DNA from: Mesorhizobium loti
GTDB lineage: Bacteria > Pseudomonadota > Alphaproteobacteria > Rhizobiales > Rhizobiaceae
Length of the DNA stretch: 64,000 bases
Assembly (NCBI GenBank): GCA_014189435.1
Contig: CP050293.1
Coordinates: 4,965,001 to 5,029,000, forward strand
Direction: 5' to 3'
The notes beneath the pieces are model-generated. The model saw nothing but the letters and a program-made list of their open reading frames with translations, was not told the origin of the DNA and did no database searches. Positions 1-9,062 of the stretch are shown piece after piece (the stretch's first letter is position 1; the number at the start of each line of letters is the position of its first letter). The position numbers and the translations under genes were made by a program.

Positions 1-1230
1 CAGCTGCAACTGTTCGATCAGGCGTTTGCCGACAGCTTCGATTTCGACGTGCTCGACGCCACCAAGCTGATCCCCGAGGAAATCCTGGCGCCGATCCCGG
101 TCGGTCGCCTGGTGCTTGACCGCATGCCCGACAATTTCTTCGCCGAGACCGAGCAGGTCGCGTTCATGACCCAGAATGTCCCACCCGGCATCGATTTCTC
201 CAACGACCCGCTGCTGCAGGGACGGAATTTTTCCTATCTGGATACGCAGCTGAAGCGGCTCGGCGGGCCGAACTTCACGCATATCCCGATCAACGCACCG
301 AAGTGCCCGTTTCATCATTTCCAGCAGGACGGCCACATGGCCATGCGCAGTCCGGTGGGACGGGTGAACTACCAGCCCAATTCCTTCGGCGAAGGGCCGC
401 GGGAGTCGCCGCAGCGCGGGTTCCGTTCGTTCGCCGAGCCCGAAGAAGGTCCCAAACAGCGCATTCGCGCCGAGAGCTTTGCCGATCACTACAGCCAGGC
501 ACGGCAGTTCTACATCAGCCAGACACCGACGGAGCAAGGACACATCGCGGCTGCCCTGACCTTCGAACTCAGCAAGGTGAAAACGCCGGTCATTCGCGAA
601 CGGATGGTGGCGCACCTTCTCAACATCGATGATGGGCTTGCCAAAAAAGTTGCTGCCGATCTTGGATTGAAGACGATGCCAAAACCCGCTGATGCGGCAG
701 TCGCCACCCGCCAGGATCTTGGCGCCGCGCCATCGCTCAGCATCCTGGAAAACGGGGCTCACCAGTTCAAGGGCCGCAAGCTCGGCATCCTCGTCACCGA
801 CGGTACCGACGCCGCACTGCTGAAGGCACTGACTTCAGCCTTGGCCAAGGCCGGCTCCAGTTTCGAGATTATCGCTCCCAAGGTTGGCGGCGCCAAAGCC
901 AGCGACGGCAGTTTTATCGAAGCGGATCAGATGCTCGCGGGCGCTCCCTCCGTCCTTTACGATGCGGTGGCGTTGTTGCCCTCGCAGGCGGCCATCGCCG
1001 ATCTTGTGAAAGAATCGACCGCTCGCGATTTCGTCGCGGATGCTTTTGCGCATTGCAAGTTCATCGGCTACGTCGAAGCGGCAACGCCCCTGTTGGAGAA
1101 GGCGGGCATCGCGGACAGCCTGGACAAGGGCGTCATTTCGTTGTCCGGCCCGAAAGACGTTGCCGGCTTCCTGGGCGAGCTCGGTGAACTGCGCCTGTGG
1201 GGTCGAGAGCCGAAAGTGAAAATGTCGTAA
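1..1230 (+). CDS. katE: Large-subunit catalase (HPII/KatE type), C-terminal part
   Basis: The frame is open from the first base, so the gene begins left of the window and about 409 residues are visible. They cover the end of the catalase barrel and wrapping region ([44 protein letters not shown]) followed by the alpha-helical domain. From about residue 255 there is the extra C-terminal flavodoxin/DJ-1-like domain ([17 protein letters not shown]) that marks the long, roughly 700-residue clade 2 catalases. The enzyme breaks down H2O2 to water and oxygen in the cytoplasm using heme. The heme ligand and catalytic His lie outside the window. The stop is TAA at 1228-1230. Position in a stress-gene region fits. 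Family assignment is firm. Confidence 0.93.
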   Translation, partial: QLQLFDQAFADSFDFDVLDATKLIPEEILAPIPVGRLVLDRMPDNFFAETEQVAFMTQNVPPGIDFSNDPLLQGRNFSYLDTQLKRLGGPNFTHIPINAPKCPFHHFQQDGHMAMRSPVGRVNYQPNSFGEGPRESPQRGFRSFAEPEEGPKQRIRAESFADHYSQARQFYISQTPTEQGHIAAALTFELSKVKTPVIRERMVAHLLNIDDGLAKKVAADLGLKTMPKPADAAVATRQDLGAAPSLSILENGAHQFKGRKLGILVTDGTDAALLKALTSALAKAGSSFEIIAPKVGGAKASDGSFIEADQMLAGAPSVLYDAVALLPSQAAIADLVKESTARDFVADAFAHCKFIGYVEAATPLLEKAGIADSLDKGVISLSGPKDVAGFLGELGELRLWGREPKVKMS

Positions 1231-1262
1231 GTCCAGCAGCGCTCCCAAGGTCAGATTCAGTC

Positions 1263-1293
1263 AAAAAAGGACAGGACCGCATTGGACCTGCCC
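1263..1293 (-). terminator. Rho-independent terminator of the small repeat-protein gene
   Basis: Read on the minus strand, GGGCAGG..CC, loop AATGC, GG..CCTGTCC forms a 9-10 bp stem with one mismatch, followed directly by TTTTTT. It lies about 50 bp past the stop of the minus-strand gene at 1342-1587. Confidence 0.75.
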
Positions 1294-1341
1294 TCTTCCA
1301 GAAGTAAGACGCCCTTATCACACTGTCGGAACGACGAGCTT

Positions 1342-1587
1342 TCAAACGCCTTTGGGAGACGTCGACGCGATTGGCTCTCCGTCCTCGACGGTGTTTTCGT
1401 TAACTTGGAAGGCTTTGCCCTGCAGCTTCGTCCGATTTCGCTTGCTGCTGGAATTCTCGGTTTGCGGCACTTGTAACGGCGCTTGCGATCCGATCGGCTC
1501 TCCGCCTTCAACGCTGTTTTCGTTCACCTGGAAGGCTTTGCCGTGCAGTGTCTGCTTGGTAAAATCGTTCGTTGTGGGCTCTTTCGC
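1342..1587 (-). CDS. Small protein with two copies of a 20-residue repeat
   Basis: An 81-residue, charged, soluble-looking protein that I cannot place in a named family. The start at 1587 (MAKEPTTNDF) is chosen because GGAGG lies 6-7 bases upstream; the longer frame to 1641 lacks this. The protein is built from two near-identical units, LHGKAFQVNENSVEGGEPIG at about residues 14-33 and LQGKAFQVNENTVEDGEPIA at about 57-76, joined by a polar linker. An EcfG-like promoter lies just upstream (1615-1639) and a good terminator downstream, so it is probably a monocistronic stress-induced gene. No membrane segment or signal peptide is seen. Function unknown. Confidence 0.72.
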   Translation of the reverse strand, partial: AKEPTTNDFTKQTLHGKAFQVNENSVEGGEPIGSQAPLQVPQTENSSSKRNRTKLQGKAFQVNENTVEDGEPIASTSPKGV

Positions 1588-1614
1588 CATTTCGTCCTCC
1601 ATTGCTGGGAGCAC

Positions 1615-1639
1615 AACTCCCGCCATCGCGGCGAGTTCC
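1615..1639 (-). promoter_or_regulatory. EcfG-type promoter (GGAAC-N16-AGTT)
   Basis: On the minus strand GGAAC (1635-1639) is followed after exactly 16 bases by AGTT (1615-1618). It ends about 28 bases before the start of the repeat-protein gene. This matches the alphaproteobacterial general stress sigma factor consensus apart from the first base of the -10 element. Confidence 0.55.
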
Positions 1640-1658
1640 AACGTCCGCGCGCGGATGG

Positions 1659-2825
1659 CTAGCGCATCAAACCGGCGGCGCGCAGGGCATCCTCAATGAC
1701 CTTGGTGATGCCAGCGGTTGAACCGCGTGCATCACCCGACCGCGCTTCCGCGGCGGGATCGATGCGCACAGCGCGCGGCTTTTCAGCGATGTTGTAGGTC
1801 TTCAGCGCGTTGTGGGAGGCGAGCGCCGTGGAGGCTGCCTCTGTCTTCTCCGCGCGCCGCACAGTTGGCTTCGCGAGGCCCCGGGAGCAGGCTATATGGC
1901 GTGTCGAGGAAATCCCGACATCCAGCATGAATGGCCCTGCCCCGCCCAGCCCATCGTCGCCGGCCGTCTTCAGTGGTGTGCCGTGGCCCATCCCGGCAAC
2001 GGTATATTTCTCGATCAGTTCTCGGCCGCTGCTGTCGCACCAGACCTGTCGTGTCTGGCCATCGACTGTCTCGACGCGCGTCGGGCTGGTGCCCACGTCG
2101 TGAACGCCATGCCATTGCGCGACGATGGCATCCGCGTTGGACGGCACCACGGTGTTGTCGGCCGAGCCCTGCCAGACCGAAATCTTCGGCCAAGGACCTT
2201 TGTGCGGCGAGGCTTCGCGCACAAGCCGCTGGAGTTCAGCTTTGGACGGACCGCCATGGCCACGCATGCGGTCGAAGGCTTCGGGGATCGTTGACGCGCT
2301 ACCGTAGGCCAGTCCGGCAATGATTGCGCCGCCGGCGAAAACCTCGGGATAGGCGGCCACCATCACTGTCGCCATGGCGCCGCCGGCGGAGAGGCCGGTG
2401 ATGAAGATGCGCTTGCGGTCGAGCCCATGCGCGACCACCGCTGCCTCGATCATCTGACGGATGGACAGGGCTTCGCCACTGTCGCGCCTGATATCTCCAG
2501 GAACAAACCAGTTGAAACAAAGGTTGGCGTTGTTGGCGCGTTGCTGCTCGGGGAACAGGACCGCAAAACCCTGTTCGGCCGCCAGTTGCGACCAGCCGGA
2601 ACCATGATCATAGTCGGCTGCGATCTGCGTGCAGCCGTGCAGGACGACGACAAGCGGTGCATCCTCCTGCAGACTTTCGGGAACGAAGAGGCGTGCACGC
2701 AAAGCACCGGGATTGGAACCAAAGCCGGTCACATCGCACAGTCGATCGTCGCGGTGCTTTGCGGAAGCGACTGGTCGACCGCGCATGGCGCTCAAGCGGG
2801 CGATCGTATCTGAGATGTTTCGCAA
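1659..2825 (-). CDS. PHB depolymerase-family alpha/beta-hydrolase esterase
   Basis: A 388-residue protein with the poly(3-hydroxybutyrate) depolymerase/feruloyl-esterase-type fold: oxyanion region LVVVLHGCTQ at about 58-67, and lipase box GLSAGG with nucleophile Ser146. A late His follows in AGMGHGTPL. The family cleaves short-chain polyester or aryl esters. I place the start at TTG 2825 because AAGGA sits 7 bases upstream and the product (LRNISDTIARL) resembles the family's N-terminus; an in-frame ATG at 2891 has no ribosome site and adds a Cys-rich stretch. No convincing signal peptide, so location is uncertain. About 75 C-terminal residues beyond the catalytic domain are low-complexity and basic. 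Convergent with katE; transcribed away from the stress gene at 3063. Confidence 0.82.
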   Translation of the reverse strand: MRNISDTIARLSAMRGRPVASAKHRDDRLCDVTGFGSNPGALRARLFVPESLQEDAPLVVVLHGCTQIAADYDHGSGWSQLAAEQGFAVLFPEQQRANNANLCFNWFVPGDIRRDSGEALSIRQMIEAAVVAHGLDRKRIFITGLSAGGAMATVMVAAYPEVFAGGAIIAGLAYGSASTIPEAFDRMRGHGGPSKAELQRLVREASPHKGPWPKISVWQGSADNTVVPSNADAIVAQWHGVHDVGTSPTRVETVDGQTRQVWCDSSGRELIEKYTVAGMGHGTPLKTAGDDGLGGAGPFMLDVGISSTRHIACSRGLAKPTVRRAEKTEAASTALASHNALKTYNIAEKPRAVRIDPAAEARSGDARGSTAGITKVIEDALRAAGLMR

Positions 2826-3004
2826 ATCGATATCCTTGCTCGCCGGAATGGCGTCGCACACAACGCACTTGCAGCAATATCGTTGCTGCATCGCACAATA
2901 ACAAGTTCATCCATGGATAACCTTCGTTTCAGCGACCTCATAGGCACTTGCTAACCAGGCGGGCGGCACCATCCGACCTCAGATGCGTCATTGTTCAATT
3001 GAAT

Positions 3005-3029
3005 GGAACAGACATGACCCGCGGTCGTT
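3005..3029 (+). promoter_or_regulatory. EcfG-type promoter (GGAAC-N16-CGTT)
   Basis: GGAAC at 3005-3009 and CGTT at 3026-3029 with a 16-base spacer match the general stress sigma factor consensus exactly. They lie 34 bases before the ATG of the interrupted stress-protein gene. Confidence 0.72.
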
Positions 3030-3180
3030 TGCCTTCTTTCGCAATGCTGAAAGGAAGTGCATATGCCGACTCCTGCTGAACTCGAAGCCAAGTTCTGGAA
3101 GTCCCTCAAGGCCGACATGACAATGATGATCGGCATCGATGGATCGAAAGTGATCCCGCGACCGATGACGGCGCAGCTAG

Positions 3181-4796
3181 CCCGTCTTATGCACGACGTT
3201 GCGTCTGAGAGGTTGGCGGATGTAGCCTAAGCGATTGATTTAGCGTAGGATTCGGTTGTCTAAGCCAACCCTGCCACCGCCTCTCGCGAGCCACACCCGC
3301 CATGACCGATGATACGTTGCTGCCGCTCTCATTTCCAGCCGTTGGACGCAAGAAGATCACAGCTGCGTTTGACGGCGGACGCATCACCTCGGATGGTGGC
3401 GTCATGCTTTTGGCAGCGGCCGAGCGACGCCTGCAACTGGCCGACAGGCTGGCCGCCGCGATCCACGATCCGCGCGATCCAGCGCGGGTGACGCACGCCA
3501 TGGCCGACATTGTGCGCGCCCGCATCTTTGCGATCGCATGCGGCTACGAGGATGCCAACGATCTCGACCGGCTGCGCACCGACCCGGCCTTCAAGCTCGC
3601 CTGCGGGCGGCTGCCCGACAGCGGGATTGATCTGTGCTCGCAGCCGACATGCTCGCGCCTCGAGAACCTGCCCGACCTGCGCACCGTCATCCGGCTCGGC
3701 TGGGTGCTGGTCGATCTGTGGCTGTCGAGCTATGCCGCGCCGCCCAAAAGCGTCACGCTCGACATCGACGACACGGTGGATGTCGTTCACGGCCATCAGC
3801 AGCTCTCGCTGTTCAACGCCCATTACGACGAGCGTTGCTTCCTGCCGATCCACATCTACGACGCCGCGACAGGACGCCCGGTCGCCATGATCCTGCGTCC
3901 TGGCAGGACCCCGGCGGGCAAGGAGATCCGCGGCCATCTGCGCCGGCTTGTCCGGCGCATCCGCGCCCGCTGGCCGACCACCCGCATTCTGATCCGCGGC
4001 GATGGCCACTATGGCCGGGCGCAAGTCATGGCATGGTGCGAGGACAATGCGGTCGACTACCTCTTCGGATTGCCCGGCAACAAGGTTCTCCAGCGTCTCG
4101 TTGATGAAGCCGCCGACGATATCCGCACCCGCCGCGCGCTCGAGCAGAAGCCGGTGCTGCGCGGCTATGCCGAGACCCGATACAAGGCGAAATCCTGGAG
4201 GACGGAACGCCGCGCCTGCGCCCGCATCGAGGCAACCACCCTCGGCCTCGACATCCGCTTCGTCGTCACCAATCTCGACAAAGGCTCCGCCGAGCATGTC
4301 TACGATGTGATCTACTGCGCCCGCGGCCAGGCCGAAAACCTGATCAAGATGCACAAGAGCCAGCTCGCCTCCGACCGCACCAGCTGCCGCTCACCGATTG
4401 CCAACCAGGTCCGTCTCGTCCTGCACACCGCCGCATACTGGTTGATGCTCACCCTGCGCGAGGCAGTGCCCACGACCCATCATCTGTGCAACGCCGAGTT
4501 CTCTACACTGCGGCTCAGGCTTCTCAAGCTCGGCGCCCGCGTCACCGAAACCGTCTCGCGCATCCGTCTGGCCTTCGCCGCCGCCTGTCCCGAAGCAAGT
4601 CTGTTCCGAACGATCGCCATCACGCTGCAGCCCGCAGGGCCATGAGCGCCGGGGCATCAAAGCCCCACCGAACCCGATACCTTGACCCTCCAGCGCGTTC
4701 CAAAGTCCAGTCTCAGCTGCGGTGAAAAAGACGCCTCACACCTTCATGACCGAACGCCAAGCGGCAAGGAACCAGGCCGCTCGTGAATAGGACGGG
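3181..4796 (+). mobile_element. IS1380-family insertion sequence, complete
   Basis: A 1616-bp element with imperfect terminal inverted repeats: left end CCCGTCTTATGCACGA, right end (reverse complement) CCCGTCCTATTCACGA, 14 of 16 identical. It is flanked by a 4-bp direct repeat CTAG (3177-3180 and 4797-4800), the duplication size typical of IS1380 elements. It carries one intact transposase gene. The clean target duplication and intact transposase suggest a recent insertion. Confidence 0.93.
3302..4645 (+). CDS. IS1380-family DDE transposase
   Basis: A 447-residue protein showing family landmarks: ITSDGGVMLLAAAERRLQLAD near residue 29, DIDDTVDVVHGHQQLSLFNAHY at about 157-178 with the first catalytic Asp, ILIRGDGHYGR near 230, and the C-terminal KSQLASDRTSCRSPIANQVRLVLHTAAYWLM region. 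It catalyses cut-and-paste transposition of the surrounding element. Length is normal and there is no interruption. About 120 bp separate it from the left inverted repeat, where its promoter should lie. Confidence 0.95.
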   Translation: MTDDTLLPLSFPAVGRKKITAAFDGGRITSDGGVMLLAAAERRLQLADRLAAAIHDPRDPARVTHAMADIVRARIFAIACGYEDANDLDRLRTDPAFKLACGRLPDSGIDLCSQPTCSRLENLPDLRTVIRLGWVLVDLWLSSYAAPPKSVTLDIDDTVDVVHGHQQLSLFNAHYDERCFLPIHIYDAATGRPVAMILRPGRTPAGKEIRGHLRRLVRRIRARWPTTRILIRGDGHYGRAQVMAWCEDNAVDYLFGLPGNKVLQRLVDEAADDIRTRRALEQKPVLRGYAETRYKAKSWRTERRACARIEATTLGLDIRFVVTNLDKGSAEHVYDVIYCARGQAENLIKMHKSQLASDRTSCRSPIANQVRLVLHTAAYWLMLTLREAVPTTHHLCNAEFSTLRLRLLKLGARVTETVSRIRLAFAAACPEASLFRTIAITLQPAGP

Positions 4797-5296
4797 CTAG
4801 AGGGTGACCGAAACGGTCCGATTTGGTTCTTCACCGCAAAAGACAGCGAGCTTGTTCAGGGCCTGGGGAGCGGCAACCAGGTAACCGCTACCTTCACCTC
4901 AAAGAACCATGATCTGTTTGCTACCGTGCAAGGGAAGCTCTGGGTGGACAAAGACCGCGCGGCGATTGATCGGCTTTGGAACCGCTTCGTGGCTGCCTGG
5001 TTTGAAGGCGGAAAAGAGGACCCCAAGCTTGCGTTGCTGCGGTTCGATCCGCAGGAGGCAGAGATTTGGCTGGATGGCTCAAGCGTGATGGCGGGCATCA
5101 AGATGCTGCTCGGGTTCGACCCTAAGGAGAGCTACAAGGACAACGTCGCCAAGGTCGATCTGTAGTGGTCAGGACTGCACTCGAGATAAAATTGAATGTA
5201 GATCAGCCATAGCAACTTCCCGCAACGGCGCGACCTCGGCAGGCTTTCTGCCAAAGCCAAGACAGGATTTCCAAGACGGAACGGAGCCATCACGCG

Positions 5297-6334
5297 ATGG
5301 ACAACAAGCCCTCGTTAATTGATAGCGAAGCGGCCAGTCGCGCGGAATCAACGACGGAAGCGAGTAGGGCTGCGCTAAGGTCGGAGCATGGGGATCGGGG
5401 GCGCAATGCAGCATGGCCGTCGCAAATTCCGGCGCTCGGTTGGAAGGACATTTTCTGGCGCCTTTGGGAAGAGTTCAACAAGGACCGGGTTCTGCTGGTC
5501 GCTGCCGGAGCCACATTCTATCTCCTGCTTGCGCTGTTTCCGGCGCTGGCGGCGTTCATTTCGATCTATGGTTTCGTCGCCGATCCAGTCACCGTTGCGG
5601 ACCATGTCGCGTATCTTGGCGGACTGTTGCCATCGGGAGGTCTCGACCTCATCCGTGATCAGCTGCATGCCCTTGCCACACAGAAACCGGCTGCGCTTGG
5701 CACCGGCTTTTTCGTCGGCCTGGCCATCGCGCTCTGGAGTGCCAATAGCGGGATGAAGGCGCTATTCGACGCAATGAACATCGCTTACGAGGAAAGCGAG
5801 AAACGTACCTTCATCACCCTGAATCTGATGTCGATCCTGTTCACGGTTGGGGCGTTGGTCATCGGCATCGTTTTGCTGCTGGCGGTTGGCGTTGTCCCCG
5901 CGCTGTTGCGCTTTTTCTATCTTGATGCCTGGACGGAGACGCTTGTGAACGTTTCGCGATGGCCGGTTCTGATGGTGGCAATGCTGTCGGGAATTTCATT
6001 GCTTTACCGCTTCGGCCCAAGCCGCGAGCGTGCGAAATGGCGATGGTTGAGCTGGGGTGCCTTTTCCGCGACTGCAGTTTGGATCGCTGCCTCGTGGCTG
6101 TTCTCATTCTATCTGCAACATTTCGCCAACTACAACGCCACATACGGATCGCTTGGTGCGGTTGTCGGCTTGATGATGTGGACCTGGATTTCGGTCATCA
6201 TCCTGATCGCTGGTGCGGCAATCAATGCGGAGATGGAGCATCAGACGGCGATCGACTCGACCACGGGTCCGGCGCTTCCAATGGGCAAGCGTGGTGCAGT
6301 CGTCGCCGATACGTTGGGAAAAGTAGCCGACTGA
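5297..6334 (+). CDS. YihY/BrkB-family inner-membrane protein
   Basis: A 345-residue integral membrane protein. About 60 polar N-terminal residues precede WRLWEEFNKDRVLLVAAGATFYLLLALFPALAAF (first membrane segment), then several hydrophobic helices and the family motif YNATYGSLGAVVGLMMWTWISVIILIAGAAINAEMEH near residue 275-310. The family (once called ribonuclease BN) has unproven transport or envelope roles. GGAG lies 10 bases upstream of the ATG at 5297; a later ATG cannot be excluded. The gene stands alone, 130 bp after the interrupted stress gene. No EcfG motif was found in front of it. Confidence 0.88.
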   Translation: MDNKPSLIDSEAASRAESTTEASRAALRSEHGDRGRNAAWPSQIPALGWKDIFWRLWEEFNKDRVLLVAAGATFYLLLALFPALAAFISIYGFVADPVTVADHVAYLGGLLPSGGLDLIRDQLHALATQKPAALGTGFFVGLAIALWSANSGMKALFDAMNIAYEESEKRTFITLNLMSILFTVGALVIGIVLLLAVGVVPALLRFFYLDAWTETLVNVSRWPVLMVAMLSGISLLYRFGPSRERAKWRWLSWGAFSATAVWIAASWLFSFYLQHFANYNATYGSLGAVVGLMMWTWISVIILIAGAAINAEMEHQTAIDSTTGPALPMGKRGAVVADTLGKVAD

Positions 6335-6409
6335 TAGCCCGAGGCAGCTTCCTGTTTGCCAGTTGGATGACTATCTGTCGAAGGCAGCGAACAGGACAGG
6401 CCGCACAAA

Positions 6410-6684
6410 TTGTCCCAACGATCAGGAAGTGCCGATCTTCCGCTTCATGGCGGGCGCGTGCCGAAAGGGCTCGGCGACCGCATGACGCGCCTTGGTGCCG
6501 TCATATGCGAAGCGATCCATCACTATGGTCGCAACGAACCGCTGCGCAGGCTCGCCCATCCTTTCTGGTTTCAATCCTTCGGCGCGGTCATGGGACGGAT
6601 TGGCACTCCTCGGGCATCACGACCAGCGTCGTTGGCGCGCTGAAACGTGGACTGACGCCACTCAGTTCTTGTGGTGCTGGCTAA
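6410..6684 (+). pseudogene. DUF763 protein remnant
   Basis: From TTG 6410 the frame reads SQRSGSADLPLHGGRVPKGLGDRMTRLGAVI...RRLAHPFWFQSFGAVMG, the N-terminus I recognise for DUF763. Near 6591-6594 one base is missing, and the sequence continues in the next frame as DWHSSGITTSVVGALKRGLTPL before ending at 6682-6684. Intact members are several times longer (about 400 residues), so the 3' part is gone. The end touches the stop of the convergent phospholipase D-like gene, so the deletion probably joined the two. Family recall is from memory. Confidence 0.75.
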
Positions 6685-8096
6685 AGCTGAGACTCAATCG
6701 GTAAGTGGCGAACCAAGGCTGACAGGATTCGGCGAAAAACGCCGGCCTCTGGCTCATGGGTATAGTCCTGGAGCTCGCCTTCATCGCACCCATGCCAGTG
6801 CAAAACATTGTTTCTCAATTCAAGCCGATAGCTGGCTTCCGGTGCGATCTCGGCTTGAAAGCGCTGCCGAAGCTCAGCTACCAATTTCTCATCTTCAAAC
6901 AGCACGCCCATTTCGGAATTCAACGACACGGACCGTGGATCAAAATTGAAGGAACCGACGAACCCGGTCTTGTCGTCAACGGTGAACGCTTTCGTGTGCA
7001 GGCTGGCACCCTTGGAGCCAAATACAGAGATCACCGCTTGACGGCTGAAAGGTTGAAGCTCGAAAAGCTTGATACCATTCCTGAGCAAGCGCTTGCGGTA
7101 GTTTGCATAAGCACCATGGACCGCTGCGACATCTGTCGCCGCCAGGGAATTGGTCAAAACGGAAACATCGACCCCCTTCGCCACCAGGTCCAGTAAGACG
7201 GCGGAACCCCTTCTCCCAGGGATGAAATAGGGGGATACAATTTCAAGGCAATTGCGTGCCGACTGAATGATTGGGAGCAGTTCCCTCATGAGCCAGCTCC
7301 GTCGTCTCCAGCCGCGCACCTTTTCTGGAGGATCCGAAATCACGCGCGCTTGAGCGACCCAATGCACCTCGTTGCTTGCGGCGATGAACTCTGTAATCGA
7401 CACGCGGTCACCGATGGCATTCAAAAGCTTTGACGCGGTATCGGCATCGCTTCTTTCAAACAGATTAGCATGCGCGGTCTCGGCAACTGAACCGAGGACG
7501 CCAATCGGTATTGCTTCCTTGCAAGCCCAAAACGCATCAAAGATTTGAGCGGTTTGCTGCACCGCAGGACCGAGGAGCAGCACGTCGAGATCCCGGAAAT
7601 TGGTTTCCGCCGCATCAAAATAGGCGTCTCCTACATTGCGCCCGCCGACGATGGCGATCGTATCGTCGGCGATCCAGGCCTTGTTGTGCATACGCCGCGT
7701 GAGCGCAAAAAGCCGCATAAGCACTTCCACACCACGCATTATCCTGCCGGGCCTGATGCCGCTCGGATTGAAAACCTTCACTTCGATGTTGGGATGATTG
7801 CTCAACGCCAGATAGGTGGAATCGTTTTTGCGCGGATTGGTGTCGTCGAGGAGCATGCGCACCCGCACGCCGCGCTCAGCGGCCCGGAAAACCTCTTGCA
7901 GGAGCAGGCGACCCGTATGGTCATCGTGCCAAAGGTAGTACATCAGGTCGAGAGTGCGAATGGCGCTTCTTGCCGCCAGAACGCGCACGGCGAAGGCGTC
8001 ATAATTGTCCGGGACAAGCAGCAAGCCACTCCTGCCAGCCGCGATGTTGTAGTCCGCAATTCGCGAAACGGATATGTCCATGAAATGACCACTCAT
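6681..8096 (-). CDS. Phospholipase D-like / cardiolipin synthase-like protein
   Basis: A 471-residue protein with two complete HKD motifs: His137-Lys139-Asp144 (RMHNKAWIADD) and His367-Lys369-Asp374 (LHTKAFTVDD), each followed by the Gly-Ser/Arg-Asn loop (GGRNVGDAYF, GSFNFDPRS). This is the bilobed PLD architecture that transfers or hydrolyses phosphatidyl groups. No N-terminal membrane anchor is seen, which is unlike ClsA and closer to YmdC/ClsC-type proteins. Start is uncertain: ATG 8096 and ATG 8081 (MDISVSRIAD) both lack a clear ribosome site. Length and motifs are intact. Substrate cannot be told from sequence. Confidence 0.88.
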   Translation of the reverse strand: MSGHFMDISVSRIADYNIAAGRSGLLLVPDNYDAFAVRVLAARSAIRTLDLMYYLWHDDHTGRLLLQEVFRAAERGVRVRMLLDDTNPRKNDSTYLALSNHPNIEVKVFNPSGIRPGRIMRGVEVLMRLFALTRRMHNKAWIADDTIAIVGGRNVGDAYFDAAETNFRDLDVLLLGPAVQQTAQIFDAFWACKEAIPIGVLGSVAETAHANLFERSDADTASKLLNAIGDRVSITEFIAASNEVHWVAQARVISDPPEKVRGWRRRSWLMRELLPIIQSARNCLEIVSPYFIPGRRGSAVLLDLVAKGVDVSVLTNSLAATDVAAVHGAYANYRKRLLRNGIKLFELQPFSRQAVISVFGSKGASLHTKAFTVDDKTGFVGSFNFDPRSVSLNSEMGVLFEDEKLVAELRQRFQAEIAPEASYRLELRNNVLHWHGCDEGELQDYTHEPEAGVFRRILSALVRHLPIESQL

Positions 8097-8843
8097 AGCC
8101 GGCGATCGACGCCGGGCCTGTATAAAATAATAGCAAGAACCTTTCAGCCATGATCTGGTTGCATCGGCACTGCCTAATCCGCTGGAGGTTCAACGGCATG
8201 ATAAGCAAACTATCCAGCACTATGCAGAACCTCGTTACCGCCAGCCATGTGGCGGAAAGCCTATCAGGTGGTCTGGCGCACGCCGGCTCCCCCGGCGAAC
8301 TCGAGAGCGGCGGCTAAATCCAGGACGTCCTCGGCGATCGTTTCAGCACCCTCCGCACATCCGAAGCCGAGGTTCCGGACCTGCAAAGGTATCGAAGGCC
8401 CCTTTACAGTTCCAATAACTCGGAATTGCCCGCGGAGCGGCTACGCCTATAGGCAGCGCGCGATTGTGGAGGATTCTTCCCAAGATCAAGCGGCGGCCGC
8501 CCATCAGTGCCCTACTCCGGAGCCTGCGTTCAGGCAGGTCAGAGAAGGTTGGATTTCCGATCCACTCCTCCGCCAATGCACCCTTGTGGAACTGTTGCGA
8601 CATAACCACTGATGTCCACCTCTCCCTGGACCCCGCCAAAACCGTGCCCGGATGAAGTGCCACTCAGCCATTGGTGTAGCAACGGCATCGCCTTCATGAT
8701 CGAAGGCCATGCATATTCCTGGCTGGTTTCCAGAGGCCGGAAGCTAGACTAAGCGGGTCAAATATTCTGGACCGCGAGATTATATGCCTTGACCGCCCGA
8801 CCTGGCGCCCGACCCCGACGTCGAGGCGCGATACCGCCTAGGC
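8097..8843. other. Gene-poor stretch with degenerate sequence
   Basis: No gene is convincing here. The only start with a good ribosome site is ATG 8198 (GGAGG nine bases upstream), opening a 39-residue frame to 8317 (MISKLSSTMQNLVTASHVAESLSGG...) that I cannot relate to anything. Several 60-120 codon frames on both strands between 8247 and 8710 overlap one another and have the composition of non-coding GC-rich DNA. The end of this stretch may contain the eroded upstream part of the HAD remnant at 8844. Confidence 0.4.
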
Positions 8844-9062
8844 GTGAGCGCGGCCAACGCGATTATGGTCGGTGACAGGATGGATACCGACGTGCTCGCT
8901 GGATTGGAATCGGGCCTGATGACAGCGCTGGTGCTAACCGGTTTGACTACGAGCGCGCACATTGTGCGATTTTCATTCAGACCGAACCATGTGATCGACC
9001 GTTCAGCCGATCTGGGCCAGATTATCGCGGACGAGCTCGCTGCGGCACCTCGCGCCGCCTAG
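8844..9062 (+). pseudogene. HAD-superfamily (NagD-type) phosphatase, C-terminal remnant
   Basis: About 70 residues read ANAIMVGDRMDTDVLAGLESGLMTALVLTGLTTSAHIVRFSFRPNHVIDRSADLGQII. This is the last quarter of class IIA HAD phosphatases, including motif IV (MVGDRMDTDVLAG, with the Mg-binding Asp pair). Motifs I-III, including the nucleophile Asp, are absent, and the upstream sequence has stops in this frame. It is therefore a 5'-truncated remnant and not a functional enzyme. Confidence 0.78.

Larger units (their letters stand above)
3063..5165 (+). pseudogene. General stress protein (pyridoxamine 5'-phosphate oxidase-like fold), split by IS1380 element
   Basis: The first 38 codons (3063-3176, MPTPAELEAKFWKSLKADMTMMIG...RPMTAQ) and the remaining codons (4797-5165, LEGDRNGPIWFFTAKDSELVQ...to the stop at 5163-5165) belong to one gene. 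Removing the IS and one CTAG copy restores a single 160-residue frame with no other damage. The family (26-kDa general stress protein, PPOX-like split barrel) binds flavin and is stress-induced in rhizobia. The start has AAGGA 7 bases upstream and a perfect EcfG promoter in front. As it stands only a short N-terminal peptide would be made, so the gene is almost certainly inactive. Confidence 0.9.

Noticed and set aside
1257..1511. A second minus-strand frame over the repeat-protein gene
   Set aside because: It covers the terminator and the repeat region in the wrong frame; its repetition is a by-product of the real repeat.
1342..1587. CRISPR-like repeat array
   Set aside because: Only two copies, protein-coding, with imperfect repeats and no regular spacers. 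No CRISPR array was seen anywhere in the window.
3329..4354. A 341-codon minus-strand frame inside the IS1380 element
   Set aside because: Antisense mirror of the transposase in GC-rich DNA, with no ribosome site or motif.
5959..6684. A 241-codon plus-strand frame overlapping the end of the BrkB gene
   Set aside because: Most of it is an alternative frame of the BrkB gene; only its last 30 codons are meaningful, as the second frame of the DUF763 remnant.
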